Assembly: GCA_910587785.1 (NCBI GenBank)
Contig: CAJUOA010000002.1
Span: 51,892 to 115,891 of the forward strand
Reading direction: 5' to 3'
DNA from: an uncultured Oscillospiraceae bacterium
Lineage (GTDB): Bacteria; Bacillota; Clostridia; Oscillospirales; Oscillospiraceae
DNA length: 64,000 nt
Both the position numbers and the translations under genes were made by a program. Under the pieces are notes generated by a model. The model worked only from the letters and a program-made list of their open reading frames with translations, was not told the origin of the DNA and searched no databases. Below are positions 33,554 to 42,113 of the stretch, piece by piece (positions within the stretch are counted from its first letter, which is position 1; each line of letters opens with the position of its first letter).

Positions 33554-34401
33554 CAGGACAGCCCCCTCCCCGTGTACTGGATAAACATATCCTCCAAAGT
33601 CGGTTCCTGGGAGTGGATGCTGATGATCCCGTCATGGGCAAAGGGGATGCCTGCCTCCAGCTCCGGGGCCTCTACGGTTTTCGTTTCCCGCTGCCCCTGA
33701 TACAGATAGTCGATCACGACCCGGTGATTGCTGTTTTTCTCTTTCAGACGCTTGGGCGTATCCAGGGCTACCAAATTTCCATTGGAAATGAACGCCACCC
33801 GGTCGCACAGCAGGTCGGCGTCCACCATGTTGTGGGTGGTGACAAAAACCGTGGTGCCCTTTTTGCGCTCCTGCTCGATGATCTTTCGGAACAGCACCGC
33901 GCCGGAGGGGTCCAGGCCGCTGGTGGGTTCGTCCAGGAACAGCAGCCGGGGACTGCTCACCAGGGCCCGGGCCATGCTCACCCGCTGCCGCATCCCCTTG
34001 GAGTAGGAGGACACCGGCTTTTTCAGGAAATCCCGTTTAAATTCCAGCATATCCAGCAGTTCCCCCACATCCCGCCGCTGCTCCCCGGGATAGAAAGAGG
34101 CGAAATACTCCAGATTCTCCACAGCGCTCAGGTTGGCGTACAGGTAGGGGAACTCGAAGAGCACGCCGATTTTGCGGAAGAATTCCGGTCCGCGGACGGC
34201 GGAGGGGTCCTGTCCGAAGAGGGAGACCCTGCCGCCGTGGCCCTTCAAAATCCCGGTCAGGATTTTCTGGGTGGTAGACTTTCCGGAGCCGTTGGGCCCC
34301 AGGAAGCCGAAGATTTCCCCGTCCTCCACGGTGAAGTTCAGCCCGTGGAGGGCCTGCTTGTCCTTTCCGTAGGAGAACGTCAGGTTCTTGACCTCGATCA
34401 T
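33553..34401 (-). CDS. ABC transporter ATPase (ABC-2 type)
   Basis: A 282-residue ATPase with Walker A GPNGSGKSTT, signature YSKGMRQRVSMARAL, Walker B LLFLDEPTSGLD and the H-loop VFVTTHNM. The C-terminal 70 residues form an extra domain ending EPTLEDMFIQYTGRGLS, as in drug/bacteriocin-resistance ATPases. Its ATG overlaps the stop of the 48-residue membrane protein gene by 4 bp, so translation is coupled. It powers the two permeases that follow. Confidence 0.93.
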   Translation of the reverse strand: MIEVKNLTFSYGKDKQALHGLNFTVEDGEIFGFLGPNGSGKSTTQKILTGILKGHGGRVSLFGQDPSAVRGPEFFRKIGVLFEFPYLYANLSAVENLEYFASFYPGEQRRDVGELLDMLEFKRDFLKKPVSSYSKGMRQRVSMARALVSSPRLLFLDEPTSGLDPSGAVLFRKIIEQERKKGTTVFVTTHNMVDADLLCDRVAFISNGNLVALDTPKRLKEKNSNHRVVIDYLYQGQRETKTVEAPELEAGIPFAHDGIISIHSQEPTLEDMFIQYTGRGLS

Positions 34402-34544
34402 TCGCCGTCACCCCACTTTCCGCGCCGGTCCTGCTCCTGCCGGCGCCTGCTCTGCCATTTCACAAACCTGATCTTGAGCGGGATGGACACGGCCAGCACC
34501 GCCGCGATCCCCAGCCACCAGTACCACTGCAAACCTAAGAACAT
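34398..34544 (-). CDS. 48-residue single-TM protein, first gene of the ABC-2 operon
   Basis: A short gene that standard length cut-offs miss. It starts ATG at 34544 with GGGAGGG six bases upstream and encodes MFLGLQWYWWLGIAAVLAVS, then IPLKIRFVKW and a very basic, charged tail ending KWGDGE. One TM helix spans about residues 8-25, with the positive tail predicted inside. The stop overlaps the ATPase start (ATGA). Its SD lies in a leader hairpin and it is directly downstream of the four 11-bp repeats. It may be a transporter accessory or regulator, but I recognise no family. Confidence 0.75.
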   Translation of the reverse strand: MFLGLQWYWWLGIAAVLAVSIPLKIRFVKWQSRRRQEQDRRGKWGDGE

Positions 34545-34552
34545 AAAAAGCC

Positions 34553-34574
34553 CTCCCTATGTTGAGATAGGGAG
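34553..34574 (-). promoter_or_regulatory. Leader hairpin that includes the ribosome-binding site of the small ORF
   Basis: Perfect 8-bp arms CTCCCTAT and ATAGGGAG with a 6-nt loop; on the minus strand the 3' arm contains the GGGAG of the SD for the gene at 34544. The 5' arm CCTATCT may also be the promoter -10, so both readings are possible. Confidence 0.55.
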
Positions 34575-34587
34575 AGCTTAGCGGGCC

Positions 34588-34631
34588 GGTGTGAAATCGG
34601 AGTGAGGCCGGTGTGAAATCCGTGTGAAATC
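34588..34631 (-). promoter_or_regulatory. Four tandem 11-bp repeats, probable response-regulator operator
   Basis: Exactly phased 11-mers on the plus strand: GGTGTGAAATC (34588), GGAGTGAGGCC (34599), GGTGTGAAATC (34610), CGTGTGAAATC (34621). On the minus strand the core is TTTCACAC. Tandem 11-bp TTCACA-type repeats are what OmpR/PhoB-family regulators bind. They begin inside the histidine-kinase stop codon and end 43 bp before the ABC-2 operon. Confidence 0.75.
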
Positions 34632-35700
34632 ATTCTGCGGCGGGGATGGAAAACCAGAACCGCACCCCGTCCGCCCGGTTTTCCGCGCCATAGGGAAGAT
34701 TCTGCATGGACAGGATCTGCGCCGCGATGGACAGCCCCAGCCCGGAGCCGCTGTAGGCCGCGCCGCTGTCCCGGTAGAATTTCATCCAGATTTTGGGCAG
34801 CTCATTTTCCGGAATGGTCCGGCCTTGATTGAAGACAGAGAAGTGCAGCGCCCCGCCGTCCGCCGTCAGTTCCAGCCGCAGAACGCCGCCGGGGCGCACG
34901 TTCTTTTTGGCATTGACCATCAGGTTGCCCAGGACCTGCTCCATGCGCCGCCGGTCTGTTTTCACAAACCCCCTCTGCTCCGGCAGTTCATATTGCAGTT
35001 CAAAATCGGCGTCCGGGGCGTCGGTCAAAAGCCGCCCGGCCACCGTTTCCACCAGCTCCACAAAGTCGAACCGGGTGACATTCAGGTTTGCGGCCCCGCT
35101 TTCCAGCGCCGACAGGTCCAGCAGGGTCACGATCAGATCATTCATGCGCTCCGCTTCGGAGACGATTACCTGGGCGTATTTCTGCTTCTTGGCCTCATCC
35201 GCCTCGTCCTGCAAGCCCTCGGCATAGGCCCGGATGATGCCCAGCGGGGTTTTCATTTCATGGGAGAGACTGTCCACCAATTCTTTGCGCCCGGCCAACA
35301 GGAGCCGCTCCTTTTCCACGTCCTTTTCAAGCTGCGTGTTTGCGGCCTCCAGCCGGGCGAGGGCCTGTTGGAGGTTTTCGGCCATCGTGTTCAGACTGGC
35401 GGACAGCTCCCCGAATTCATCGGCGGAAGAAAGGCCGCAGGGGGCCGAAAAGTCCAGGTCCGCCATGCGTTTTGCGGAGGCGTTCAGCGTATCAACCGGT
35501 TTTGTAATAAAGCGGTCCATAAAAAGGTCAATGCCGATAATCAGCAGAAAAACAAACCCCAGCCAGACCAGGAAAGAAGCATCCGCGCTGATTGGCAGGC
35601 GGGCAGAGAAAATGTAGGAAAATATCAGCACAACGCCCGCAAGCTTGGAGAGCATCAAAATCTTTTTCCGCACGGTATGGAGGGAAAACAGCTCTTTCAT
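34630..35700 (-). CDS. Sensor histidine kinase
   Basis: A 356-residue membrane kinase. Two TM helices (about residues 20-33 and 43-60) are separated by only about ten residues, so there is almost no extracytoplasmic sensor; a HAMP linker follows (TKPVDTLNASAKRMADLDFS), then HisKA with phospho-His147 in SLSHEMKTPLG, and HATPase with NLMVNAKKN and SGSGLGLSIAAQI. This intramembrane-sensing plan is common in kinases that sense cell-envelope attack through a partner transporter. It overlaps the response-regulator gene by 4 bp. Confidence 0.93.
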   Translation of the reverse strand: MKELFSLHTVRKKILMLSKLAGVVLIFSYIFSARLPISADASFLVWLGFVFLLIIGIDLFMDRFITKPVDTLNASAKRMADLDFSAPCGLSSADEFGELSASLNTMAENLQQALARLEAANTQLEKDVEKERLLLAGRKELVDSLSHEMKTPLGIIRAYAEGLQDEADEAKKQKYAQVIVSEAERMNDLIVTLLDLSALESGAANLNVTRFDFVELVETVAGRLLTDAPDADFELQYELPEQRGFVKTDRRRMEQVLGNLMVNAKKNVRPGGVLRLELTADGGALHFSVFNQGRTIPENELPKIWMKFYRDSGAAYSGSGLGLSIAAQILSMQNLPYGAENRADGVRFWFSIPAAE

Positions 35701-36365
35701 ACCGCCGCCTCGAATTTATAGCCGGAGCGGATGAGCGTGACGATATGCCTGCCCTCGTCCCCCAGCTTCTGCCGCAAGGTCTTGATGTGGGTGTCCACGG
35801 TCCGGGTGGAGCCCGCGAAGTCAAAGCCCCAGACACGGTTCAGAAGCTGCTCCCGGCTGAACATCTGTCCGGGGTTTGCCATCAGAAAAGAGAGCAGCTC
35901 GTATTCCTTGTGGGTCAAGGCGATCTCTTGTCCGTCAAGGCAGACCGTATGGGCATTGGGGTGGAGCATGATTTTCCCGGCGGTAATTGCTCCGGCAGCA
36001 GCGGGAGAAGACCGGCGCAGGAGGGCGTTCACCTTTGCAAGCAGCACCCTGGGGCTGAAGGGCTTTGTCATATAGTCGTCCGCACCGCAGCCGTAGCCCC
36101 GGAGCTTGTCCTCCTCCCCGCTCCGGGCGGTGAGGAGGATGATGGGCATCCCGCCCATCTCCCGGGCTATTTTGCACACGGTAAACCCGTCCAGACGGGG
36201 CATCATCACGTCCAGGATCATCAGGTCCATGGGGTTGGTTTTCAGGAGCATCAGGGCGTCTTCGCCGTCGCCGGCGGTAAAGCAGGTGTGCCCGCCCCTG
36301 CGCATGTAGTCCGCGATGATGTCCTGCATGACGGTTTCATCTTCAGCGATCAGTATCTTTGCCAT
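35697..36365 (-). CDS. OmpR/PhoB-family response regulator
   Basis: A 222-residue regulator: receiver with EDE acidic triad start (AEDET), phospho-Asp in LMILDVMMPRLDG, Thr/Lys switch LLTARS and TKPFSP; then a winged-helix DNA-binding domain with LTHKEYELLSFLMANPG, SREQLLNRVWG and TRTVDTHIKTLRQKLGDEG. It should bind tandem direct repeats, and such repeats occur at 34588-34631 before the ABC-2 operon. First gene of the two-component operon, AAGGAG before the ATG. Confidence 0.95.
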   Translation of the reverse strand: MAKILIAEDETVMQDIIADYMRRGGHTCFTAGDGEDALMLLKTNPMDLMILDVMMPRLDGFTVCKIAREMGGMPIILLTARSGEEDKLRGYGCGADDYMTKPFSPRVLLAKVNALLRRSSPAAAGAITAGKIMLHPNAHTVCLDGQEIALTHKEYELLSFLMANPGQMFSREQLLNRVWGFDFAGSTRTVDTHIKTLRQKLGDEGRHIVTLIRSGYKFEAAV

Positions 36366-36399
36366 GTTGTCTCAGCACTCCTTGGGATGGGCTTTCTGC

Positions 36400-36428
36400 A
36401 TGATAGCACAAAAACACCGGCGGCGCAA
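36400..36428 (-). promoter_or_regulatory. Promoter of the two-component operon
   Basis: On the minus strand TTGCGC (36423-36428), 17-bp spacer, TATCAT (36400-36405), 35 bp before the response-regulator ATG. Confidence 0.55.
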
Positions 36429-36533
36429 GGGGCCCCGCAAAAAGGGGGGGCGTGCGAAAAAAGGGCATCGCATTTTCCCCCATCTGTGTTATAATGGTGC
36501 GCACCTGTTGAGCGAAAGGGGTTTTCTGCGGCT

Positions 36534-36720
36534 ATGAAAAAATGGACACGCGCACGGTTCCAGCCCAACCTGCCCCTGGACGGGAATGGGTATGTGACGG
36601 CGGGCCCTGCCCACCGCGCCCTCGCCCGGGAGGCCATGGCGCTGGGCCTCGTCACCCGGGCCGGCCTGGAGGTCCGCGCCCGCAGGGTGCTGGAGCTCAT
36701 CCTGAAGACCGGCTGGCCCC
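36534..36720 (+). pseudogene. Relic of a GH3 beta-glucosidase: both ends joined by a large deletion
   Basis: A frame of about 62 codons begins MKKWTRARFQPNLPLDGNG and runs to AHRALAREAMALGLV, the usual first 40 residues of a GH3 beta-glucosidase family in gut Clostridia (which continues VLLKN). Instead it passes into TRAGLEVRARRVLELILKTG, which resembles the last helix of the same enzymes (LTR..L..CA..VL..I). About 2 kb of middle would be missing. It retains a -10 TATAAT (36490-36495) and an AAAGGGG ribosome site. The original stop is lost; the frame runs on out of register into secA. The match is from memory and needs a search. Confidence 0.45.
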
Positions 36721-36764
36721 GGAAAATAGATTTCCCCATTTCCGCGAAAAACCCCCTTTTCCTC

Positions 36765-36793
36765 TTTCCAAACGGGCAGACTTGTGTTATACT
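36765..36793 (+). promoter_or_regulatory. secA promoter
   Basis: TTTCCA (36765-36770), 17-bp spacer, TATACT (36788-36793), followed 54 bp later by the secA ATG. The region is notably AT-rich. Confidence 0.5.
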
Positions 36794-36846
36794 AAAAGAA
36801 TGTATGTGTGTGCATTTTACTCTCACAAAAGAGGAGTGTTTTCATA

Positions 36847-39582
36847 ATGGGACTTTTCACAAAACTGTTTGGAACCTACAGCGACCGCGAACTCAAGCAG
36901 ATCTACCCTGTCGTGGACAGGATCGAGGCCATGGAGCCCCAGTACCAGGCCATGACCGACGCCCAGCTCACCGCCAAGACAACGGAGTTTAAAGAGCGCC
37001 TCGCCAAGGGCGAGACCCTGGACGACATCCTGCCCGAGGCCTTTGCCGCCGTCCGGGAAGCGGCGGTGCGGGTGCTGGGGCAGCGCATCTTCCGGGTGCA
37101 GCTGGTGGGCGGCATCGTGCTCCACCAGGGCCGCATCGCCGAGATGAAGACCGGCGAGGGCAAGACCCTGACCGCCACCCTCCCCGCCTACCTCAACGCC
37201 CTGACCGGCAAGGGCGTCCACATCGTCACCGTCAACGACTACCTGGTCAAGTACGGCAGCGAGTGGGTGGGCAAGGTCTTCCGCTTTTTGGGCCTCACCG
37301 TGGGTATGATCATCCACGGCCTGGACAAGGCCCAGCGGCAGGCCGCCTACAACGCCGACATCACCTACGGCACCAACAACGAGCTGGGCTTCGACTACCT
37401 CCGGGACAACATGGCCCTCTACGCCGGGGAGCTGGTCCAGCGGGGCCACCACTTCGCCATCGTCGACGAGGTGGACTCCATCCTCATCGACGAGGCTCGC
37501 ACTCCCCTCATCATCTCCGGCATGGGGGAGAAATCCACCCAGATGTACGACATGGCGGAGATGTTCGTCCGGAGCCTGAAGAAGATGGTCATCACCGAGA
37601 CCGATGACAAGGCCGAGGAGGACGAGACCGTGGACGCCGACTATATCGTCGACGAGAAGGCCCGCAACGCCACCCTCACCGCCCGGGGCATCGCCAAGGC
37701 AGAGGAGTTCTTCCATGTGGAGAACCTCTCTGACCCGGAGAACTCCACCCTCTCCCACCACATCAACCAGGCCATCCGGGCCCACGGCGTGATGAAGCGG
37801 GACATCGACTATGTGATTAAAGACGGTCAGGTGGTCATTGTCGACGAATTCACCGGCCGCCTCATGTTCGGCCGCCGGTACAGCGAGGGCCTCCACCAGG
37901 CCATCGAGGCCAAGGAGCGGGTGAAGGTGGAGCGGGAGAGCAAGACCCTCGCCACCATCACCTTCCAGAACTATTTCCGCCTCTACAACAAGCTCTCCGG
38001 CATGACCGGCACGGCCCTGACCGAGGAGGAGGAGTTCGGCACCATCTACAAGCTTGACATCGTCGAGATCCCCACCAACAAGCCCATGATCCGCCACGAC
38101 CACCACGACGTGGTCTACAAGACCGAGGCCGGCAAGTACCGGGCTGTCATCGAGCAGATCAAGGAGTGCCACGCCAAGGGACAGCCGGTGCTGGTGGGCA
38201 CGGTGTCCATCGAGAAGAGCGAGCATCTCTCAAAGCTCCTCCAGCGGGAGGGCATCAGGCACAACGTCCTCAACGCCAAAAACCACGAGAAGGAGGCGGA
38301 GATCGTCGCCCAGGCGGGCAAGCTGGGGAGCGTCACCGTGGCCACCAACATGGCCGGCCGCGGCACGGACATCATGCTGGGGGGCAACGCGGAGTTTTTG
38401 GCCAAGGACGACCTGCGCCGGGCCGGCCTCACCGACGAGATCATCGCCGAGGCCACCGGCTTCGCCGAGACGGACAACCAGGAGATCCTTGACGCCCGCA
38501 AGCTCTTCCTGGAGCGCATGGACAAGCACAAGCAGGACATCTCCGGGGAGACGGACAAGGTCCGTCAGGCCGGGGGCCTCTTCATCATCGGCACCGAGCG
38601 CCACGACTCCCGCCGGATCGACAACCAGCTCCGGGGCCGCTCCGGACGGCAGGGGGACCCCGGCGAGAGCCGGTTCTACCTGAGCCTGGACGACGACCTC
38701 ATGCGCCTTTTCGGCGGGGACCGCATCACGGGGCTCATGGAGCGCCTGGACATCGACGAGGATATGCCCATCGAGAACAAGATGCTCACCAAGGCCATTG
38801 AGAACGCCCAGACCAGCGTGGAGAGCCGGAACTTCCAGACCCGGAAGAACACCCTGGAGTACGACGACGTGATGAACAAGCAGCGGGAGATCATCTACAG
38901 CCAGCGCAAGCAGGTCCTGGACGGCATGGACATCCGGGACGTGGTGGCGGGCATGATTTCCTCCATCATCACCAACACCGTGCGCGGCGCCTTTGGCGAG
39001 CAGAAGCACCTGGACGCCGAGGGCTATATGGCCCTGCTGGGGTCCCTGGAGGGGGCTTTCTTCCCCAAGGGCGCGGCGGGCCTCGCCGCCGGGGAGGCCC
39101 CCCAAAAGACGGAGGAGGACCTGCGCGTCCTCTTCACTGAGAAGGCCATGGCCGCCTACGCCGCCAAGGAGCAGGAGATCACCCCCCCCATCATGCGGGA
39201 GCTGGAGCGGGTCATCATGCTGCGGGTGGTGGACGAGTACTGGATGGACCACATCGACGCCATGCAGGACCTGCGCCAGGGCATCCGCCTGCGGGCCTAC
39301 GCCCAGACCAACCCCGTGGACGCCTACAAGAACGAGAGCCTGCATATGTTTGAGGAGATGATCGCCGCCATCCAGGAGGAGACCATCCGGCGGCTCTTCT
39401 CCGTGCGGCTGAAGACCAACGAGGAGGTCAAGCGGGAGCGGGTCGCCACCGGCATCACCGAGGGCCGGGGGGACGGCACCGTGAAAAAACAGCCCCGCAA
39501 GGTCCAGAAGGTGGGCCGCAACGAGCCCTGCCCCTGCGGGAGCGGGAAGAAGTATAAGCACTGCTGCGGGAAGGACGCGTAA
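36847..39582 (+). CDS. secA: Preprotein translocase ATPase SecA
   Basis: A 911-residue motor that pushes secretory preproteins through SecYEG. Visible parts in order: Walker A MKTGEGKTLTATLPAYLNAL near residue 100, DEVDSILIDEARTPLIISG (DEAD-like motif II), the preprotein cross-linking domain, NMAGRGTDIMLGG of NBD2, the helical wing with RGRSGRQGDPGESRFYLSLDDDLMRLFG, and the C-terminal zinc finger CPCGSGKKYKHCC that binds SecB or ribosomes. ATG 36847 (MGLFTKLFG) was chosen, with GAGGAG ten bases before; the extra residues upstream are not conserved. Followed by pgeF. Confidence 0.97.
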   Translation: MGLFTKLFGTYSDRELKQIYPVVDRIEAMEPQYQAMTDAQLTAKTTEFKERLAKGETLDDILPEAFAAVREAAVRVLGQRIFRVQLVGGIVLHQGRIAEMKTGEGKTLTATLPAYLNALTGKGVHIVTVNDYLVKYGSEWVGKVFRFLGLTVGMIIHGLDKAQRQAAYNADITYGTNNELGFDYLRDNMALYAGELVQRGHHFAIVDEVDSILIDEARTPLIISGMGEKSTQMYDMAEMFVRSLKKMVITETDDKAEEDETVDADYIVDEKARNATLTARGIAKAEEFFHVENLSDPENSTLSHHINQAIRAHGVMKRDIDYVIKDGQVVIVDEFTGRLMFGRRYSEGLHQAIEAKERVKVERESKTLATITFQNYFRLYNKLSGMTGTALTEEEEFGTIYKLDIVEIPTNKPMIRHDHHDVVYKTEAGKYRAVIEQIKECHAKGQPVLVGTVSIEKSEHLSKLLQREGIRHNVLNAKNHEKEAEIVAQAGKLGSVTVATNMAGRGTDIMLGGNAEFLAKDDLRRAGLTDEIIAEATGFAETDNQEILDARKLFLERMDKHKQDISGETDKVRQAGGLFIIGTERHDSRRIDNQLRGRSGRQGDPGESRFYLSLDDDLMRLFGGDRITGLMERLDIDEDMPIENKMLTKAIENAQTSVESRNFQTRKNTLEYDDVMNKQREIIYSQRKQVLDGMDIRDVVAGMISSIITNTVRGAFGEQKHLDAEGYMALLGSLEGAFFPKGAAGLAAGEAPQKTEEDLRVLFTEKAMAAYAAKEQEITPPIMRELERVIMLRVVDEYWMDHIDAMQDLRQGIRLRAYAQTNPVDAYKNESLHMFEEMIAAIQEETIRRLFSVRLKTNEEVKRERVATGITEGRGDGTVKKQPRKVQKVGRNEPCPCGSGKKYKHCCGKDA

Positions 39583-39707
39583 GGGCGGACGCCCTTTCGC
39601 GTCCGGGACCGGCCGTTGCGCCGGAGGCGCAATGACGGGCCCCGCGTCCCTCCATTTTGCAGGGACCCAGTAGGAGCGGATCTGATCCCACATTCAGGAG
39701 GACACCC

Positions 39708-40529
39708 ATGTCATTTCTCATCCAAACCACCTCTGGCATCACATACCACACCTCCACGGTTTTGGAGCACGGGCAGACTGTCCACGGCTTCTCCACCCGC
39801 CTGGGAGGTGTCAGCGAGGGGCGCTTTGCCTCCCTGAATTTCCAAAAGAACGGCCCGGAGCCGGATGATTGGGAGAACGTTCTGGAGAACTACCGGCGTT
39901 TTTGCGCGGCCCTTGGGACGGATGTCCGGGACGTGGTCCGGTCCAAGCAGGTCCACAAGGATACGGTGCGGCATGTGACGGCGGCGGACCGTGGGAAGGG
40001 CCTTTTTGCCCCCCGGGATTATACCGCCGACGCCCTGGTGACGGACGAGCCGGGGCTGAACCTGATGGTCTTCTCGGCGGACTGCATCATCCTCCTGCTC
40101 CACGACCCGGTAACCCGCTCCATCGGCGCGGTCCATGCCGGGTGGCGGGGCACGGCCCTGGACCTCCCCGCCAAGACGGTCCGGGAGATGGGCCGCCTCT
40201 TCGGCGCAAGGCCCGAGGACATCCGCGCCGCCATCGGCGCGGGCATCGGCCCCTGCTGCTTCGAGACCCACGACGACGTTCCCGACGCCATGCGGGCCGC
40301 TTTCGGCCCCGGCGCGGAGGCGTACATCGCCCCCCGTGGGGAGAAGTGGACCGTGGACCTCAAAGAGCTCAACGCCTGGCGCCTCCGGGAGGCGGGGGTG
40401 GAGCACATCGACATCTGCCCCCTCTGCACCGCCTGCCGGACGGACCTATACTGGAGCCACCGCGTCACCGGGGACAAACGGGGCATCCAGGGGGCCCTCA
40501 TCGGCCTGCGGAGGGAGGAAGCCCAGTGA
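39708..40529 (+). CDS. pgeF: Peptidoglycan editing factor PgeF (laccase-domain protein)
   Basis: A 273-residue YfiH/DUF152 protein that removes wrongly inserted L-serine from UDP-MurNAc peptide precursors; older annotation calls it polyphenol oxidase. Metal/active-site landmarks are RSKQVHKDTVR, FSADCIILLL and AVHAGWRGT (His, Cys, His). It starts with HGFSTRLGGVSEGRFASLNF and ends YWSHRVTGDKRGIQGALIGL. AGGAGG before ATG 39708. The stop overlaps the GTG of the next gene. Confidence 0.93.
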   Translation: MSFLIQTTSGITYHTSTVLEHGQTVHGFSTRLGGVSEGRFASLNFQKNGPEPDDWENVLENYRRFCAALGTDVRDVVRSKQVHKDTVRHVTAADRGKGLFAPRDYTADALVTDEPGLNLMVFSADCIILLLHDPVTRSIGAVHAGWRGTALDLPAKTVREMGRLFGARPEDIRAAIGAGIGPCCFETHDDVPDAMRAAFGPGAEAYIAPRGEKWTVDLKELNAWRLREAGVEHIDICPLCTACRTDLYWSHRVTGDKRGIQGALIGLRREEAQ

Positions 40530-42067
40530 GGCGGCTGTGGGCGCTTGTGCTGGCGGTGCTCCTCCTGAGCGCCTGCGCCGCCCCGGAGGAGGAGCCGGAG
40601 GTGGACTGGGGGGCCTACCAGCAGGAGCTCCCGGCGGAGAGCGGGGCCCCCGAGGAGCCGGAGGAGCCCGAGCTCCCCGCCGCCTTCGCCCTGCCCTACC
40701 ACAGGGACCACTCCCTGGACCCCGTCACCTGCGGCGAAGGCATTCAGCAGGACCTGGCGTCCCTCATCTACGAGCCCCTGTTCCGGCTGGACGGAAATTT
40801 TGAGCCCGTGCCAGTGCTCTGCGAGAGCTGTGAGTGGGACGATGCGGGGCTTGTCTGCACCCTCCGCCTCCGGGAGGACGCCTGCTTCCAGGACGGGTCC
40901 CGGGTGACGGCCAAGGACGCCGCCGCGGCCCTCAACCGCGCCGCGGCCTCGGAGCGCTACGGCTACCGCCTGCGGGGCATGGCCTCGGCGGCGGCGAACC
41001 GCCGGGGGGAGCTCGTCGTGACCCTCTCCGCGCCCGACCGGGGCCTCCCGGCCCTGCTGGACATCCCCGTGGTGAAAAACGGCACCCAGGAGCGCACCAT
41101 CCCCATGGGGTCCGGGCCCTACCGCTTTGTCTCTGACGGGGACGGGGCCCGGCTGGAGGCGGACCCGGACTGGTGGCAGCAAAAGCCCCTGCCCGTCCAG
41201 ACCATCCCCCTGGTCAACGCCAAGGACCGGGACACGGCCATGTATCTCTTCTCCACCCGGCAGGTGGAGCTGGTGACGGTGGACCCCACCGATGACCGCT
41301 CCGCCGTCACCGGACAGTCGGAGAACACCGACCGGCCCACGACGCTCATGCAGTTCGTGGGGTTCAACACCGTCTCCGGCGTCTTCGCAGACCCGGCGGC
41401 GCGGGCCGCTTTCAGCAATGGCATCTCCAGGGAGAAGCTGGTCAGCGCCCAGCTGGCGGGCCTCGCCCTCCCGGCCCAGTTCCCGGTGTCGCCCCTCAGC
41501 AGTCTCTACCCCAGGGACCTGGAGCGGCCCTATGTGCCGGAGGACACCCTCGCCGCCCTCCGCGCCGCCGGGCAGGATACCGGGGAGATCAGGGAGCTCC
41601 GCTTCCTGGTCAGCGCCGAGGACAGCTTCCACCTCACCAGCGCCCGCTTCATCGCTGAGAGCCTTACGAAGCTGGACTGGCGCGTCACCGTCACCGCCCT
41701 GCCCTGGGAGGAGTACCTCGCCGCCCTCGCGGCAGGGGACTTTGACCTCTACTTCGGCGAGGTCCGCCTCACCGCCAACTGGGACCTCACGGACCTGCTG
41801 GGGACCGCCGGGGCCCTCAACTACGGCGGCTTCACCGACCCGGCCATGGACGCCCTGCTCCTGACCTTCGCCGCCGCCGGGGACCAGACTGCCGCCTTCC
41901 GGGTGCTGGCCTCCCAGCTTTTGAGCAGCGCCCCCATTGCGCCGGTGTGCTTCAAGTCCTACACCGTCCTCACCCACCCCGGCGTGGTGGAGGGGATGGG
42001 GCCGTCGGTGTCCTCCACGTTCTTCGGGGTGGAGAACTGGGCTGTGCATCTGGCGGCGGGGGAATGA
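40526..42067 (+). CDS. Orphan peptide-binding lipoprotein (SBP family 5)
   Basis: A 513-residue lipoprotein. The GTG start at 40526 overlaps the pgeF stop (GTGA) with GAGGGAGGAA before it. The lipobox LLLSAC gives an anchored Cys near residue 16, followed by an acidic, proline-rich linker. Family 5 landmarks are DHSLDPVTCGEGIQQDLASLIYEPLFRLDG, LRLREDACFQDGSRVTAKDAAAALNRA and IPMGSGPYRFV. It is more diverged than the binding protein at 8.8-10.4 kb and has no permease or ATPase genes next to it. It may feed another importer or sense peptides. Coupling to pgeF suggests murein peptides as a guess. Confidence 0.85.
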   Translation: MRRLWALVLAVLLLSACAAPEEEPEVDWGAYQQELPAESGAPEEPEEPELPAAFALPYHRDHSLDPVTCGEGIQQDLASLIYEPLFRLDGNFEPVPVLCESCEWDDAGLVCTLRLREDACFQDGSRVTAKDAAAALNRAAASERYGYRLRGMASAAANRRGELVVTLSAPDRGLPALLDIPVVKNGTQERTIPMGSGPYRFVSDGDGARLEADPDWWQQKPLPVQTIPLVNAKDRDTAMYLFSTRQVELVTVDPTDDRSAVTGQSENTDRPTTLMQFVGFNTVSGVFADPAARAAFSNGISREKLVSAQLAGLALPAQFPVSPLSSLYPRDLERPYVPEDTLAALRAAGQDTGEIRELRFLVSAEDSFHLTSARFIAESLTKLDWRVTVTALPWEEYLAALAAGDFDLYFGEVRLTANWDLTDLLGTAGALNYGGFTDPAMDALLLTFAAAGDQTAAFRVLASQLLSSAPIAPVCFKSYTVLTHPGVVEGMGPSVSSTFFGVENWAVHLAAGE

Positions 42068-42113
42068 CCAGAATCCCCACAATCCGCAGGGGCGTGATGA
42101 CCGTACAAAAATT

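Noticed and set aside
36429..36470. G-run and GGGGCCCC near 36430 as a terminator of an upstream gene
   Set aside because: Both flanking genes diverge from here, so there is nothing to terminate; the symmetric bases are short.
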